Positions 28,129 to 37,388 of a stretch of DNA of 64,000 nt are shown here, piece after piece. Each line of letters starts with the position of its first letter. Position 1 is the first letter of the stretch. Origin of the DNA: Anaerostipes rhamnosivorans (GTDB taxonomy: Bacteria > Bacillota > Clostridia > Lachnospirales > Lachnospiraceae); the NCBI RefSeq assembly GCF_005280655.1, contig NZ_CP040058.1, positions 1,025,001 to 1,089,000 of the forward strand. The letters are read 5' to 3'. Position numbers and translations under genes: made by a program. The notes under the pieces are model-generated. The model saw only the letters and a list, made by a program, of their open reading frames with translations, was not told the origin of the DNA and made no database searches.

Positions 28129-28176
28129 GAGCTTGTTCAGAAGTTTTATGACAGAGAGATTGGACAAGCTCTTTTT
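28129..28176 (+). terminator. Intrinsic terminator after the BASS transporter
   Basis: GAGCTTGT (28129-28136) and ACAAGCTC (28164-28171), then TTTTTC. The intervening 27 nt form the loop. Confidence 0.7.
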
Positions 28177-28295
28177 CTATTCCGTTCGTAATACAGACAA
28201 GTGTGGAAAGAAATCATTTGACGCCTGTGATATCAGGTTCTATAATAACAAGGATACTAATAATGAGAAAACTCACGATAAGAAGGGAATTCATC

Positions 28296-28733
28296 ATGGA
28301 ACATTCTTTTCATTATATGCTGATGGTCAACCAGTCCATTTTTCATAAAAAGCTGTTTGACTATCTCAAGCCCTCAGACCTTACCTTGGGACAGCCGAAA
28401 GTACTGGACTATCTAAAAGACTTTGACGGTATGACACAAAAGGACATTGCAAAAGCATGTCAGATAGAACCTACGTCCGCAGCTAAAGTACTTCAAGGGA
28501 TGGAAGAAAAGGGAATGATTGAGCGCAGGATGCTCAATGGCAACCGAAGATCACTGCATGTTTTTCTCACGGAAAAGGGGAGAAAACTTCAGAAGGAGGT
28601 AGAAGATGCGTTTCAGGCGCTGGAGAGGGAGGCGTTCCGGGGAATGGAAAGAGAAGAGATCAGCCGTTTTATGGAATCCTTTTTTACAATATATGAAAAT
28701 CTTCAGCGTATGGGTGGGCAAAAAGATAAGTAG
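28296..28733 (+). CDS. MarR-family regulator
   Basis: 145 residues from ATG 28296 (AGAAGGGAATTCATC upstream). A winged helix typical of MarR: LTLGQPKVLDYLKDFDGMTQ, KDIAKACQIEPTSAAKVLQG, ERRMLNGNRRSLHVFLTEKG. It is followed 20 bp later by a YczE-like membrane protein and is likely its co-transcribed regulator. The ligand is unknown. Confidence 0.9.
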   Translation: MEHSFHYMLMVNQSIFHKKLFDYLKPSDLTLGQPKVLDYLKDFDGMTQKDIAKACQIEPTSAAKVLQGMEEKGMIERRMLNGNRRSLHVFLTEKGRKLQKEVEDAFQALEREAFRGMEREEISRFMESFFTIYENLQRMGGQKDK

Positions 28734-28753
28734 AGAACGGGGGACATTGGTAT

Positions 28754-29392
28754 ATGGAGAAATGTAAGAGGTACAGTTTATTTTTGATCGGATTATTTAT
28801 CAGTTCTTTTGGAGTCAGCCTGATCACAAAGGCAGATCTGGGAACATCACCAATCTCATCCATACCATACGTGATGAGTCTTGGATACAGATTTACTTTG
28901 GGGCAGTTTACCATTGTATTAAGCCTGTTTTTGATCATGCTGCAGATGATTATACTGAAAAAAAGGTTTAAAAAAGAGGACCTTCTTCAGATACCGGTAT
29001 CGGTATTGTTTGGATATTTCATTGACTTTACAATGCTGTTGATCCAGAACTTCCAGCCAGAAGCTTATATAGTAAAACTTGCGGCGTTGCTGGCCGGATG
29101 CCTGGTGCTTGGTTTTGGCGTGTATATAGAAGTGCTGGCCAATGTGGTTATGCTGCCCGGAGAATCCTTTGTCAGAGCAGTCTCGTCCACATGGAACACA
29201 GACTTTGGGATGACCAAGGTCTGCTTTGACGCGGCTATGACTGTTTTTGCCGGGGCGATGTCATTTGTTCTATTCCACAATCTGCATGGAGTCAGGGAAG
29301 GTACAATCGTGGCAGCGCTGGCCGTTGGGATCATTGCGAAATTCTTTGGCAGAATCTTGGATTTTGTTGAACCGAAGCTATTTAATGTATGA
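28754..29392 (+). CDS. YczE-like multi-pass membrane protein, second copy
   Basis: 212 residues with about five membrane segments and the family pattern GVSLITKADLGTSPISSIPY near residue 20. It is related to the protein at 841-1542. It sits in an operon with the MarR gene. The function of the family is not established; transport is plausible. The stop codon TGA (29390-29392) lies within the conserved end of an intergenic repeat (GTATGACATTTTC), so the repeat sets the end of this gene. Confidence 0.78.
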   Translation: MEKCKRYSLFLIGLFISSFGVSLITKADLGTSPISSIPYVMSLGYRFTLGQFTIVLSLFLIMLQMIILKKRFKKEDLLQIPVSVLFGYFIDFTMLLIQNFQPEAYIVKLAALLAGCLVLGFGVYIEVLANVVMLPGESFVRAVSSTWNTDFGMTKVCFDAAMTVFAGAMSFVLFHNLHGVREGTIVAALAVGIIAKFFGRILDFVEPKLFNV

Positions 29393-29568
29393 CATTTTCT
29401 ACATGATTTCCGTTCGGCTCTTAGAATGCCTCACTCCAATCATGTAGAAAATGGACGTAATGTCTGCTGGAGAAGGGCTTCTGTCAAAAAGGAGCCACTT
29501 TTCGAAAGTTATTCACCACTATTGGAGGAGCGCATTTCAAAAGCGCGACGGAAATAGTGGTAAATAAC
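29387..29568 (+). repeat. Two-hairpin intergenic repeat with a variant second hairpin
   Basis: The A half (29387-29452) is nearly identical to the copy at 19144. After the linker (GACGTAATGTCTGCTGGAG...AAAGGAGCCACTT) the usual B hairpin is replaced by another: GTTATTCACCACTATT (29508-29523) with AATAGTGGTAAATAAC (29553-29568), enclosing GCGC...GCGC. It fills the whole gap between convergent genes. Confidence 0.78.
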
Positions 29569-30111
29569 TCATAATTTCGCCTCCTCTATGATGGGGGAAA
29601 TACTGTCCCGGTCTACAAAATCTGCGACAGCCCCATAAGTATCGAGGATTCCGTTGTCCTCCTCCGTCCGTTCTTCCGGCTTTTTCTTCAAGAGCATTTT
29701 TTTCATCATCCACATCATGAGCCGATGCTTTGGCTTCAGAAGATCATAATTCATTCTGCCCCGCAGATGGTAGAAGGAGATCAGCTGCTTTAATTCTGCT
29801 GAGAAAACAGAATCTAATGAGGATAAAATATGTTCTACATTTTTGGGATCCTTTGGATCGGCAACGCCGCATGTGAAGACAAAGACTTTTTTGTCCCGTA
29901 TCAATTCCGGATGCTTGGAGATCAGTGAGATACCGCTGACACCTCCGGCATAGAGACCGCCTCCGTAGATCAGTAGATCATATGGCTTAAGGACTGATGC
30001 GTCCAGGTTTTTGTTTTCATATAAGTCAGCGGAAAGAGATTCAGCGATCCAATGGGCGTATTCTTTTGTTGATCCATAGACAGAAGAGTATATTACGGCA
30101 GTTTTTTTCAT
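29569..30111 (-). CDS. Flavodoxin-domain protein (HemG-like)
   Basis: 180 residues; ATG at 30111-30109 inside a 4-bp overlap with the MarR gene. The N-terminal FMN loop VIYSSVYGSTKEYAHWIAE and YDLLIYGGGLYAGGVSG match small flavodoxin-like proteins related to protoporphyrinogen oxidase HemG. With a MarR regulator directly upstream it is probably an inducible redox or stress protein in the cytoplasm. No heme genes are nearby, so a HemG role is not supported. Confidence 0.82.
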   Translation of the reverse strand: MKKTAVIYSSVYGSTKEYAHWIAESLSADLYENKNLDASVLKPYDLLIYGGGLYAGGVSGISLISKHPELIRDKKVFVFTCGVADPKDPKNVEHILSSLDSVFSAELKQLISFYHLRGRMNYDLLKPKHRLMMWMMKKMLLKKKPEERTEEDNGILDTYGAVADFVDRDSISPIIEEAKL

Positions 30112-30551
30112 AGGTCACATTCCTCCATATTGTTTATCATGGTATTCAGAGTTTCAAGTGCAGTGTGAAGCTGGGACTCAGATATATCCTTAAATAATTG
30201 ATCCAAAAATTGAGTTTCCTTAGAGGCATAAGCCAGCTGCAGTTCTTTGAACTTTTCGGTAAGGTGGATCCGGCTTTTTCTCCGGTCAGAAGCGTCAGAT
30301 TCTATTTTTACATAGCCTTTCTGCTGGAGCTTAAGGGCAATCTGTTTTACATTTTGATGGGAGCTGCCCATTAGAGACGATAGTTCATTAAAAGTGGGGG
30401 CCTCTTCAAATGTAGAAAGGGCAGCCAGAAGGAACCATTGTTTTGTGGTAATTTCTTCATAAAAGCGGTCACCGATGGACTGCAGTTTATTGTTAACAGC
30501 AAATAAAGTTCCAAACAACAGATGTCTGCTATCATAATTTTTAAGTTTCAT
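30108..30551 (-). CDS. MarR-family regulator
   Basis: 147 residues; ATG at 30551. MarR winged helix: TKQWFLLAALSTFEEAPTFN, SSLMGSSHQNVKQIALKLQQ, KIESDASDRRKSRIHLTEKF. It is translationally coupled to the flavodoxin gene by a 4-bp overlap. A perfect 18-bp palindrome (30570-30587) lies just upstream of its start, a typical autoregulatory site. Confidence 0.9.
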   Translation of the reverse strand: MKLKNYDSRHLLFGTLFAVNNKLQSIGDRFYEEITTKQWFLLAALSTFEEAPTFNELSSLMGSSHQNVKQIALKLQQKGYVKIESDASDRRKSRIHLTEKFKELQLAYASKETQFLDQLFKDISESQLHTALETLNTMINNMEECDL

Positions 30552-30569
30552 AGATACTTACACCTCCTA

Positions 30570-30587
30570 TATGTAATATATTACATA
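30570..30587. promoter_or_regulatory. Perfect 18-bp palindrome, MarR operator candidate
   Basis: TATGTAATATATTACATA is self-complementary over its full length and starts 19 bp before the minus-strand MarR start codon. This is the size and position expected of a MarR autoregulatory operator. Confidence 0.7.
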
Positions 30588-30703
30588 ATTATGATTTCGT
30601 CAACAGCAGTCCTTGTGAAAATAGAGCTCTTTGTATTTACAGTTGCACAATTTGTCAAATCGTCTTACAATAAAGTCAAGAATGAGGAAAGGCAGGATAC
30701 ACG

Positions 30704-31714
30704 ATGCCAAAAAAAATAACAATGGCTGATGTGGCCGAGATGGCGGGAGTAACAAAAAGTACAGTTTCCCGTTTTTTTAATGGGGGATATGTCAAAAAGT
30801 CTACGAGGGATAAGATTCAAAAGGTGATCGAGCAGTACAATTATGTACCGAATACATTTGCGAGGCTGAAAGCCAAAGAGAGCAGTGTGATCGGCGTGGT
30901 TGTCCCTACTTTGAATTCAAAGGTTACAAGCCGTGTCATTACAAGCATTGACCGTTATCTGAGAGAGAGAGGATACACCACATTGATCAAGAATTCTGAT
31001 CATGATATCGACCTGGAGCTTCAGAATATCCAGAAGCTGATTCATTTGAATGTGGACGGGATACTGATCAGTTCAATCGCCATGACCAAGGACCATAAGA
31101 AGATTTTTGAGGAGACTCAGATTCCCGTGGTGGTACTGGCCCAGGATTATGAGGAAGGGATCTCTATTATTGACGATGACTATAACGCTGGAAAATATGT
31201 CGGTGAATATATTGGAAAGACCGGCCATAAGAAAGTGGGATATATCGGCGTCTACGAAACCGATGTGGCAGTAGGACTGCACAGGAAAGATGGAGTTCTG
31301 GACGGTTTAAAGGCCTACGGGATTGTGGAACCGGTTCTGGCGAAAAGCGATTACAGCTTTATCGGAGGACAGAAGTGCACAAGGGAGATCCTTGAGGAAG
31401 AAAAGGTGGATGCCATTATCTGTGCCACGGACCGTCTGGCATTCGGAGCCTACAAAGTTCTGCAGGAGAAGGGCTTAAGGATACCGGAGGATGTATCGGT
31501 TGTGGGGTTCGGCGGATATGATGAGAGCAGTCTGCTGACTCCGGAGCTCACGACCTTAAAGTTTGATTCCTATGGTATGGGATACCTGGGAGCGGAGACG
31601 ATTCTTAAGATGTTAAAAGGGGAACCGGTTTCCAAGAAACAGATCGTAGAATATGAATTCATACAGGGGAACAGCGTAAAACTTGAGGATTTAAAGGATT
31701 ATAACAAGGGATAA
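30704..31714 (+). CDS. scrR: LacI-family repressor of the sucrose operon (ScrR-like)
   Basis: 336 residues; ATG 30704 preceded by GAAAGGCAGGATACACG. LacI helix-turn-helix TMADVAEMAGVTKSTVSRFF and hinge YVPNTFARLKAKES, then a periplasmic-binding-like sugar domain. The gene ends 158 bp before a sucrose PTS operon. The intervening promoter carries two LacI-type operator sequences, so local repression with a fructose-type inducer is likely. The symbol is inferred from context. Confidence 0.88.
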   Translation: MPKKITMADVAEMAGVTKSTVSRFFNGGYVKKSTRDKIQKVIEQYNYVPNTFARLKAKESSVIGVVVPTLNSKVTSRVITSIDRYLRERGYTTLIKNSDHDIDLELQNIQKLIHLNVDGILISSIAMTKDHKKIFEETQIPVVVLAQDYEEGISIIDDDYNAGKYVGEYIGKTGHKKVGYIGVYETDVAVGLHRKDGVLDGLKAYGIVEPVLAKSDYSFIGGQKCTREILEEEKVDAIICATDRLAFGAYKVLQEKGLRIPEDVSVVGFGGYDESSLLTPELTTLKFDSYGMGYLGAETILKMLKGEPVSKKQIVEYEFIQGNSVKLEDLKDYNKG

Positions 31715-31727
31715 CTCCCGTTTTTGT

Positions 31728-31758
31728 GTAAGGCTCCTAAAAAGGGGCCTTTTATTTT
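31728..31758 (+). terminator. Terminator after scrR
   Basis: AAGGCTCCT, loop AAAAA, GGGGCCTT, then TTATTTT. A modest hairpin separating scrR from the PTS operon promoter. Confidence 0.55.
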
Positions 31759-31772
31759 GTGCAATTTTTTGT

Positions 31773-31842
31773 GGAACCGATACCGCAAAGGTGTTGACGA
31801 ACAGAGAAAAAAGTCCTATAATTCAATTATGGAACCGATACC
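31773..31842 (+). promoter_or_regulatory. Promoter with two LacI-type operators (sucrose operon)
   Basis: GGAACCGATACC occurs at 31773-31784 and 31831-31842, each a near-palindrome around a central CG as in LacI/ScrR sites. Between them are TTGACG (31794-31799), a 17-bp spacer and TATAAT (31817-31822). The operators bracket the promoter, which suggests cooperative repression. Confidence 0.85.
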
Positions 31843-31872
31843 GGAAATTTAAGAAGGAGGATAAGGAAAACT

Positions 31873-33792
31873 ATGGATTATGCAAAGATTGCAAGCCAGG
31901 TCATCGCCAATGTGGGCGGTAAAGAAAATATTAAATCTGTGGCACACTGTGCGACCAGGCTTCGTTTTCAGCTGAAGAATAATGATTTGAGGAATGAGGA
32001 TGCCATCAGTGACCTAGAGGGGGTTAAGGGAGTGTTTTTGACACAGTCCCAGTTCCAGATCATCTTTGGTTCCGGACTAGTGAATTTGGTCTGTGATGAA
32101 GTACAGAAACAGATTGGGGATGTACCTTCCACAGCCGGCGAGGAGGAAAAAGAAGAGAAACAGGGATCAGTGATACAGCGTTTTGTAAAGATGCTGAGTG
32201 ATATTTTCGTTCCGATCATCCCGGCCATTGTAGCAGGCGGTCTGTTGATGGGGCTTAACAACATTTTAACAGCAGGATTGTTTGACGGAAGATCAATCAT
32301 TGAATTATATCCACAGTGGAAGGGTCTTACAGATGCAGTCAATACATTTGCAAATGCACCGTTTACGTTCCTGCCGGTGCTGATCGGATTCAGTGCCACT
32401 AAGAAGTTTGGCGGCAATCCGTTCTTAGGTGCGGCCATGGGTATGATCATGGTTCATCCGGACCTTTTAAATGCTTATCAGATCGGGATTGGACAGGCGC
32501 CGGTATGGGATATCTTTGGATTCCACATCCAGGCCATCGGCTACCAGGGAACGGTACTCCCTGTATTAGCAGTCTCCTGGATCCTGGCACAGATTGAAAA
32601 AAGACTTCATAAAGTGACGCCTACCTGGCTTGACAATCTTACAACACCATTGTTATCTATCATTGTTACGGCATTTTTGACCTTCATCTGCGTAGGACCG
32701 GTATTAAGAGAAGCAGGAAACTTATTGGCAGACGGTATCACATGGGTATACAACACACTTGGGGCAGCCGGCGGCGGGCTTTTCGGATTGGTCTATGCGC
32801 CGATCACTATGACTGGTCTTCATCACAGCTTTATCGCCATTGAAACACAGCTGCTGGCAGCTAAGGCAGTCACCGGCGGAAGCTTTATCTTTACAACAGC
32901 AAGTATGAACAACGTGGCACAGGGAGCGGCAGTTTTGGCAGTTTTGTTCCTCACAAAAGACCAGAAAATGAAATCTATCTGTTCTGCATCAGGCGTCTCA
33001 GCATTGCTGGGAATTACAGAACCAGCCATGTTCGGTGTGACACTGAAATTAAAATATCCTTTCTATGCGGCCATCATCGGGTCTGCTGTGGGAAGTGCAT
33101 ATGCGGCGGCAACAAAAACACTGGCACAGGCACTTGGGGCAGCGGGGCTTCCTGGATTTATCTCCATGAACCCGGATCACTTCCTTCACTTTGGTATCGG
33201 ATTGGTCCTCTCTATGGCAGTATCAGCAGGGCTTACCGTGGTCTTCTGGAAGAAATACAATCTTGGAGGTACACCAGATACTGTAAAACCGGCACCACAA
33301 GTTGAGCAAAAACCAGAAGCTATTGAGACAAAACAGCCAGAAGTGAAAGAAACCGTGCTTTATTCTCCGATGAAGGGGGAGGTGCTTCCGATCACAGAGT
33401 CAGAGGATCCGGCCTTTGCTTCCAAAGCCATGGGAGACGGAATCGCCGTGAATCCTTCTGAGGGGACCGTATATGCTCCATGTGACGGCACAGTTACGAT
33501 GATATTTCCGACAAAGCACGCAGTTGCCATACAGGCCGAGACTGGAAACAGCTTTCTGATCCATGCGGGTATTGATACGGTGAAAATGGAAGGGGAAGGC
33601 TTCGAGACCTTCGTGGAAGCCGGAACAAAGCTAAAACAGGGAGACAAGATCCTTACATTTGATATGGACCTGGTGAAAGAAAAAGGCTATAGTACCCAGA
33701 CTATGATGATGTTAGCGGAGGGCGACGGCCAGGTGGAAGTCATCTCAAAGACAGATGCAGATACAAACACACAGGTAATGATTGTTAGATAA
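31873..33792 (+). CDS. scrA: Sucrose-type PTS transporter, EIIBCA
   Basis: 639 residues. The IIB domain carries the phosphocysteine C26 in SVAHCATRLRFQL. The IIC membrane domain spans about 110-460 (FVPIIPAIVAGGLLMGLNN; GITEPAMFGV). The C-terminal IIA domain, from about 490, holds the phosphohistidine region FLIHAGIDTVKMEGEGF. It imports sucrose or another beta-glucoside-class disaccharide and phosphorylates it. ATG 31873 follows AAGAAGGAGGATAAGGAAAACT. The next two genes hydrolyse sucrose-6-phosphate and phosphorylate fructose. Confidence 0.93.
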   Translation: MDYAKIASQVIANVGGKENIKSVAHCATRLRFQLKNNDLRNEDAISDLEGVKGVFLTQSQFQIIFGSGLVNLVCDEVQKQIGDVPSTAGEEEKEEKQGSVIQRFVKMLSDIFVPIIPAIVAGGLLMGLNNILTAGLFDGRSIIELYPQWKGLTDAVNTFANAPFTFLPVLIGFSATKKFGGNPFLGAAMGMIMVHPDLLNAYQIGIGQAPVWDIFGFHIQAIGYQGTVLPVLAVSWILAQIEKRLHKVTPTWLDNLTTPLLSIIVTAFLTFICVGPVLREAGNLLADGITWVYNTLGAAGGGLFGLVYAPITMTGLHHSFIAIETQLLAAKAVTGGSFIFTTASMNNVAQGAAVLAVLFLTKDQKMKSICSASGVSALLGITEPAMFGVTLKLKYPFYAAIIGSAVGSAYAAATKTLAQALGAAGLPGFISMNPDHFLHFGIGLVLSMAVSAGLTVVFWKKYNLGGTPDTVKPAPQVEQKPEAIETKQPEVKETVLYSPMKGEVLPITESEDPAFASKAMGDGIAVNPSEGTVYAPCDGTVTMIFPTKHAVAIQAETGNSFLIHAGIDTVKMEGEGFETFVEAGTKLKQGDKILTFDMDLVKEKGYSTQTMMMLAEGDGQVEVISKTDADTNTQVMIVR

Positions 33793-33802
33793 GAGGGAAA
33801 TC

Positions 33803-35266
33803 ATGTTTAAGAAGTATAATAAAGTATTGAAAGAAGACTATGAAAAGTGGTATGCTGAACATGAAAACGACAGAGAAGCAGTAGCAAAAGATCCGATGAG
33901 GCTTAAGTTTCATCTGATGCCGAAAACGGGATGGCTCAACGATCCCAACGGACTGTGCCAGTTTTGCGGGACTTACCATATCTATTATCAGTACACCCCG
34001 TTTGAACCTACTGGAGAACTAAAGCTTTGGGGACATTATACGACGAAAGATTTTGTTTCCTTTGTAGATGAAGGACCGGTCCTGTTCCCGGATTCGGAGT
34101 TTGACGCCCACGGCGTCTACTCCGGTTCCGCCTTTGTAAAAGGGGACACCATTCATTACTTCTACACCGGGAATCTAAAGTATTTTGACAGGGATGATTA
34201 TGATTACATCAATTCAGGAAGAGGCAGCAACACTATTCATGTAACCAGCAAGGACGGGTATCAGTTTTCTAAAAAGGAACTTTTGATGACAACCGATGAC
34301 TATCCCCAAGATATGAGCTGCCACGTGCGTGATCCCAAGATCATTCAGAAGGGTGACGATTATTATATGGTTCAGGGAGCCAGGGATAAAAACAGCCAGG
34401 GGCTGATTCTTATGTTCCACTCCAAGGACCTAACCCATTGGGAGTACTTTGACAGGATCGTTCCGAAGGAGCCATTTGGTTACATGTGGGAATGTCCTGA
34501 CCTGTTTGAACTGGACGGACAGATGATGCTGGTTACCTGCCCTCAGGGGGTAGAGGCGGAAGGGATCAACTATCAGAATGTCCATCAGTGTACAGCCATA
34601 AGGATCAAATATGATTTTGAAAACAAGTCATATGAGATCAGCGGGAATGATGAATTCCAGCAGTTGGACAGGGGATTTGATTTCTATGCGCCGCAGACGT
34701 TTGAGGACGAACAGGGCAGAAGGATCCTGATCGGATGGATGGGAATTCCGGATGCCCAGTATACCAACCCTACCACGGAGCGGGGATGGCAGCATGCACT
34801 GACGATTCCAAGAGAACTGCATATGAAGAATGGAAGGCTCATTCAGCAGCCAATCCGTGAGATTGAGAAGCTGAGAAAGGGCGAATTGGTTTGTTCATTC
34901 TCTGATAAAGGCAGGATGGAAAGTAATCTGAAGCTCTATGAGGCTGAATTCCATTTTACTGAATGCACCGATGCGGTTCTGACATTAAAGAAGGGTGTTA
35001 CCTTATCCTACAGAGACGGACTGCTGACACTTGATCTGGGTGACTGCGGAGCCGGAAGGACAACCAGAAGCGTTAGGATCGGGGAACTGAGAGACTTAAG
35101 GATTTTTGCGGATACGACTTCTCTAGAGATTTTTGTAAACGGCGGTGAGGAAGTTTTCACCACCAGAGTATACAGCAGCCAGGGCGAGCTGAGCATAGAT
35201 GGTGACTGTGCAGGAACCATGAAGATCTACTGCCTGCGGCCTTTAGAGATAGGAGAAAAAGAATGA
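33803..35266 (+). CDS. scrB: Sucrose-6-phosphate hydrolase (GH32)
   Basis: 487 residues from ATG 33803 with AAGAGGGAAATC upstream. GH32 signatures: nucleophile D47 in WLNDPNG, the transition-state RDP motif (CHVRDPK) and the acid/base glutamate in MWECPDLFEL. It splits sucrose-6-phosphate to glucose-6-phosphate and fructose in the cytoplasm. There is no signal peptide, as expected for a PTS-linked enzyme. It overlaps the next gene by 4 bp. Confidence 0.95.
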   Translation: MFKKYNKVLKEDYEKWYAEHENDREAVAKDPMRLKFHLMPKTGWLNDPNGLCQFCGTYHIYYQYTPFEPTGELKLWGHYTTKDFVSFVDEGPVLFPDSEFDAHGVYSGSAFVKGDTIHYFYTGNLKYFDRDDYDYINSGRGSNTIHVTSKDGYQFSKKELLMTTDDYPQDMSCHVRDPKIIQKGDDYYMVQGARDKNSQGLILMFHSKDLTHWEYFDRIVPKEPFGYMWECPDLFELDGQMMLVTCPQGVEAEGINYQNVHQCTAIRIKYDFENKSYEISGNDEFQQLDRGFDFYAPQTFEDEQGRRILIGWMGIPDAQYTNPTTERGWQHALTIPRELHMKNGRLIQQPIREIEKLRKGELVCSFSDKGRMESNLKLYEAEFHFTECTDAVLTLKKGVTLSYRDGLLTLDLGDCGAGRTTRSVRIGELRDLRIFADTTSLEIFVNGGEEVFTTRVYSSQGELSIDGDCAGTMKIYCLRPLEIGEKE

Positions 35267-36231
35267 GCAGAAAATTATGCGGAATCGGGGAAGCACTGAT
35301 TGACTTTATACCCGAAGTCAAAGGACAGAGATTAAAGGATGTGCCGTCATTTACCAGAGTGGCTGGAGGGGCTCCTGCCAATGTCGTGGGAGCGGTGACC
35401 AAACTTGGGATTCCATCCAAGTTTTTGACCAAGCTGGGAGATGACCCGTTCGGCGATTACATTGTTGAGGTGCTTGATCAGGCAGGGATTGACACCAGCC
35501 AGATTAAAAGAGATAAAGAAGCGGAGACAGCACTGGCTTTTGTTTCTCTTGCATCAGACGGAAACAGGGATTTTAAGTTTTACCGTAAGAACAGCGCGGA
35601 TCTGCGTTATAGTGTGTACGATATTGAACAGGATGTTCTGGATGACTGCGGAATGATCCATTTCTGCAGTGTTGACCTAGTAAAATCCCCAATGAAAGAG
35701 GCACATAAAAAATTGATTGATATGGCCAACGGAAAAGATGTGCTCGTCTCATTTGATCCGAACCTCCGGTTTTCCCTGTGGGATGACTTGCAGGAATTAA
35801 AGGAGACGGTCAATGAATTTCTGCCGTTTGCAGATATCATTAAGATTTCAGATGAAGAGCTAGAGTTCATCACAGGACATACGGACATAAAAGAAGCGGT
35901 CTCTGACCTGCTGAACGGAAGAACCAAGTATGTTATTTATACAAAAGGAAAAGACGGCGCAGAGATTTATACTAAAAATGGAATGACAGAAGCACCGGGA
36001 TATACGATTGAAGTGAGAGATACTACCGGGGCTGGTGATTCTTTTATCGGAGCATTTTTATACCAGCTTCTGAGAGATGATGTCACGGACTTGGAAGCTG
36101 TGGATTTTGATACATTAAGGAGTTACTTGGATTTTGCAAATGCATATGCAGCCTACACGACCACGAAAGAGGGAGCATTGGCGGCTATGGCTACGGCAGA
36201 AGAACTGGAAGCGTTCAGAAACAGCCTATAA
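35263..36231 (+). CDS. scrK: Fructokinase (PfkB family)
   Basis: 322 residues, starting in an ATGA overlap with scrB. It has the ribokinase/PfkB N-terminal motif RVAGGAPANVVGAVTKLG and the C-terminal VRDTTGAGDSFIGAFLYQL. It phosphorylates the fructose released by the GH32 enzyme to fructose-6-phosphate. It is the last gene of the sucrose operon; a terminator follows at 36260. Confidence 0.93.
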   Translation: MSRKLCGIGEALIDFIPEVKGQRLKDVPSFTRVAGGAPANVVGAVTKLGIPSKFLTKLGDDPFGDYIVEVLDQAGIDTSQIKRDKEAETALAFVSLASDGNRDFKFYRKNSADLRYSVYDIEQDVLDDCGMIHFCSVDLVKSPMKEAHKKLIDMANGKDVLVSFDPNLRFSLWDDLQELKETVNEFLPFADIIKISDEELEFITGHTDIKEAVSDLLNGRTKYVIYTKGKDGAEIYTKNGMTEAPGYTIEVRDTTGAGDSFIGAFLYQLLRDDVTDLEAVDFDTLRSYLDFANAYAAYTTTKEGALAAMATAEELEAFRNSL

Positions 36232-36259
36232 GAATATAAGTTAGAATCAAAATAAAAAG

Positions 36260-36298
36260 CCATTTAAGACTGCTGGGTGCAGGATTAAATGGTTTTTT
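36260..36298 (+). terminator. Terminator of the sucrose operon
   Basis: CCATTTAA (36260-36267) and TTAAATGG (36285-36292), then six T. It is 29 bp after scrK. Confidence 0.85.
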
Positions 36299-36441
36299 CT
36301 TATATATAAAGAAAAGTTGTGTTTGTATGTAAAGTCAAGACTTGTAACAATTTTATAAGTATTTATAATTGTAGATAGGAAGGGGGATTTTAGGTATAAT
36401 AACAAAATTTTTAGGACAATACGAAAGAAAAGAGGTAGAAC

Positions 36442-37359
36442 ATGAAAGGAAATAAACGAAGAATATTCAAATTGGCCACAGCATTTTTGCTGGTGTTGTC
36501 TTTTGGTATTACATCAATCACTGCAGGAACAGAGCAGGTATATGCTGCAAAGATTAAAATCTCAAGTAAAAAGATAACATTGATTAAGGGGCAGAGCAAA
36601 ACATTAAAGGTAAAAGGTACAAAGAAAAGGCCCAAATGGTCCAGCAGTAAAAAGTCTGTTGCTTCTGTTTCGAAAAAGGGAAAAATAACTGCCAAGAAAA
36701 AAGGAACTGCTACGATCACAGCAAAAATCGGCAGAAAGAAATATAAATGCAAAGTAAAGGTTGAGACTCCCAAATTAAATAAAAGTTCTATATCAATCAG
36801 TGAGGATACCTATTATCAGCTCAAAGTGTCTGGAAATACACAGAAAGTCAAATGGAGTTCAAGCAACAAAAGCATTGTAACTGTAAACGGCAAAGGATAT
36901 ATCTATGGCAAGAAGACAGGAACTGTATCTATAACAGCAAAGATTTCTTCTAAGAAATTTAAATGCAAAGTTACAGTGAAGCAGGAATCTCCAAAGTTTG
37001 CTGTACAATTTGTACATACAGACGATGGGGCAAATACACGGGTAGTAGGAATCAATATTAACAACCGGTCCAGGACAGGAATCTTTGTAAATGAATTAGG
37101 ATATGTAACAAATCCTAGATACAGCAGTTTGGATCAGTATGTTTATTTATGTGATCCTGATGAAGATGGTGTGTCTTTTCTGGAATACTACAGGGTAGAT
37201 CCTGGAGAGACTGTATTGCTGCCATTTGTTGAGCTTGCTTTTGGATCGTTTTATGCGGATGATGATTCCATCTTTTTCTTTAACTTTGATTTTAGAGGAA
37301 GAACTTATATCTCCTATGTAGATGTATATGGAAATGCTGTATATGAGTTAATGGATTAA
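36442..37359 (+). CDS. Secreted protein with two bacterial Ig-like (BIG2) domains
   Basis: 305 residues; ATG 36442 after AAAGAGGTAGAAC. A signal peptide (KLATAFLLVLSFGITSITAG, cleaved near VYAA) precedes two BIG2 repeats of about 70 residues. Each has the WSSSxKSVxxVxxxGxIxxKKxGTATITAKI pattern and a closing YKCKVKV or FKCKVTV. A distinct C-terminal domain (about 195-305) is acidic with aromatic residues and unassigned. No sortase motif is visible, so it is released or held non-covalently. Lysine-rich repeats suggest cell-envelope binding. Confidence 0.82.
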   Translation: MKGNKRRIFKLATAFLLVLSFGITSITAGTEQVYAAKIKISSKKITLIKGQSKTLKVKGTKKRPKWSSSKKSVASVSKKGKITAKKKGTATITAKIGRKKYKCKVKVETPKLNKSSISISEDTYYQLKVSGNTQKVKWSSSNKSIVTVNGKGYIYGKKTGTVSITAKISSKKFKCKVTVKQESPKFAVQFVHTDDGANTRVVGININNRSRTGIFVNELGYVTNPRYSSLDQYVYLCDPDEDGVSFLEYYRVDPGETVLLPFVELAFGSFYADDDSIFFFNFDFRGRTYISYVDVYGNAVYELMD

Positions 37360-37388
37360 GATTTTTAATAAAGATATATTTTAGGTTA

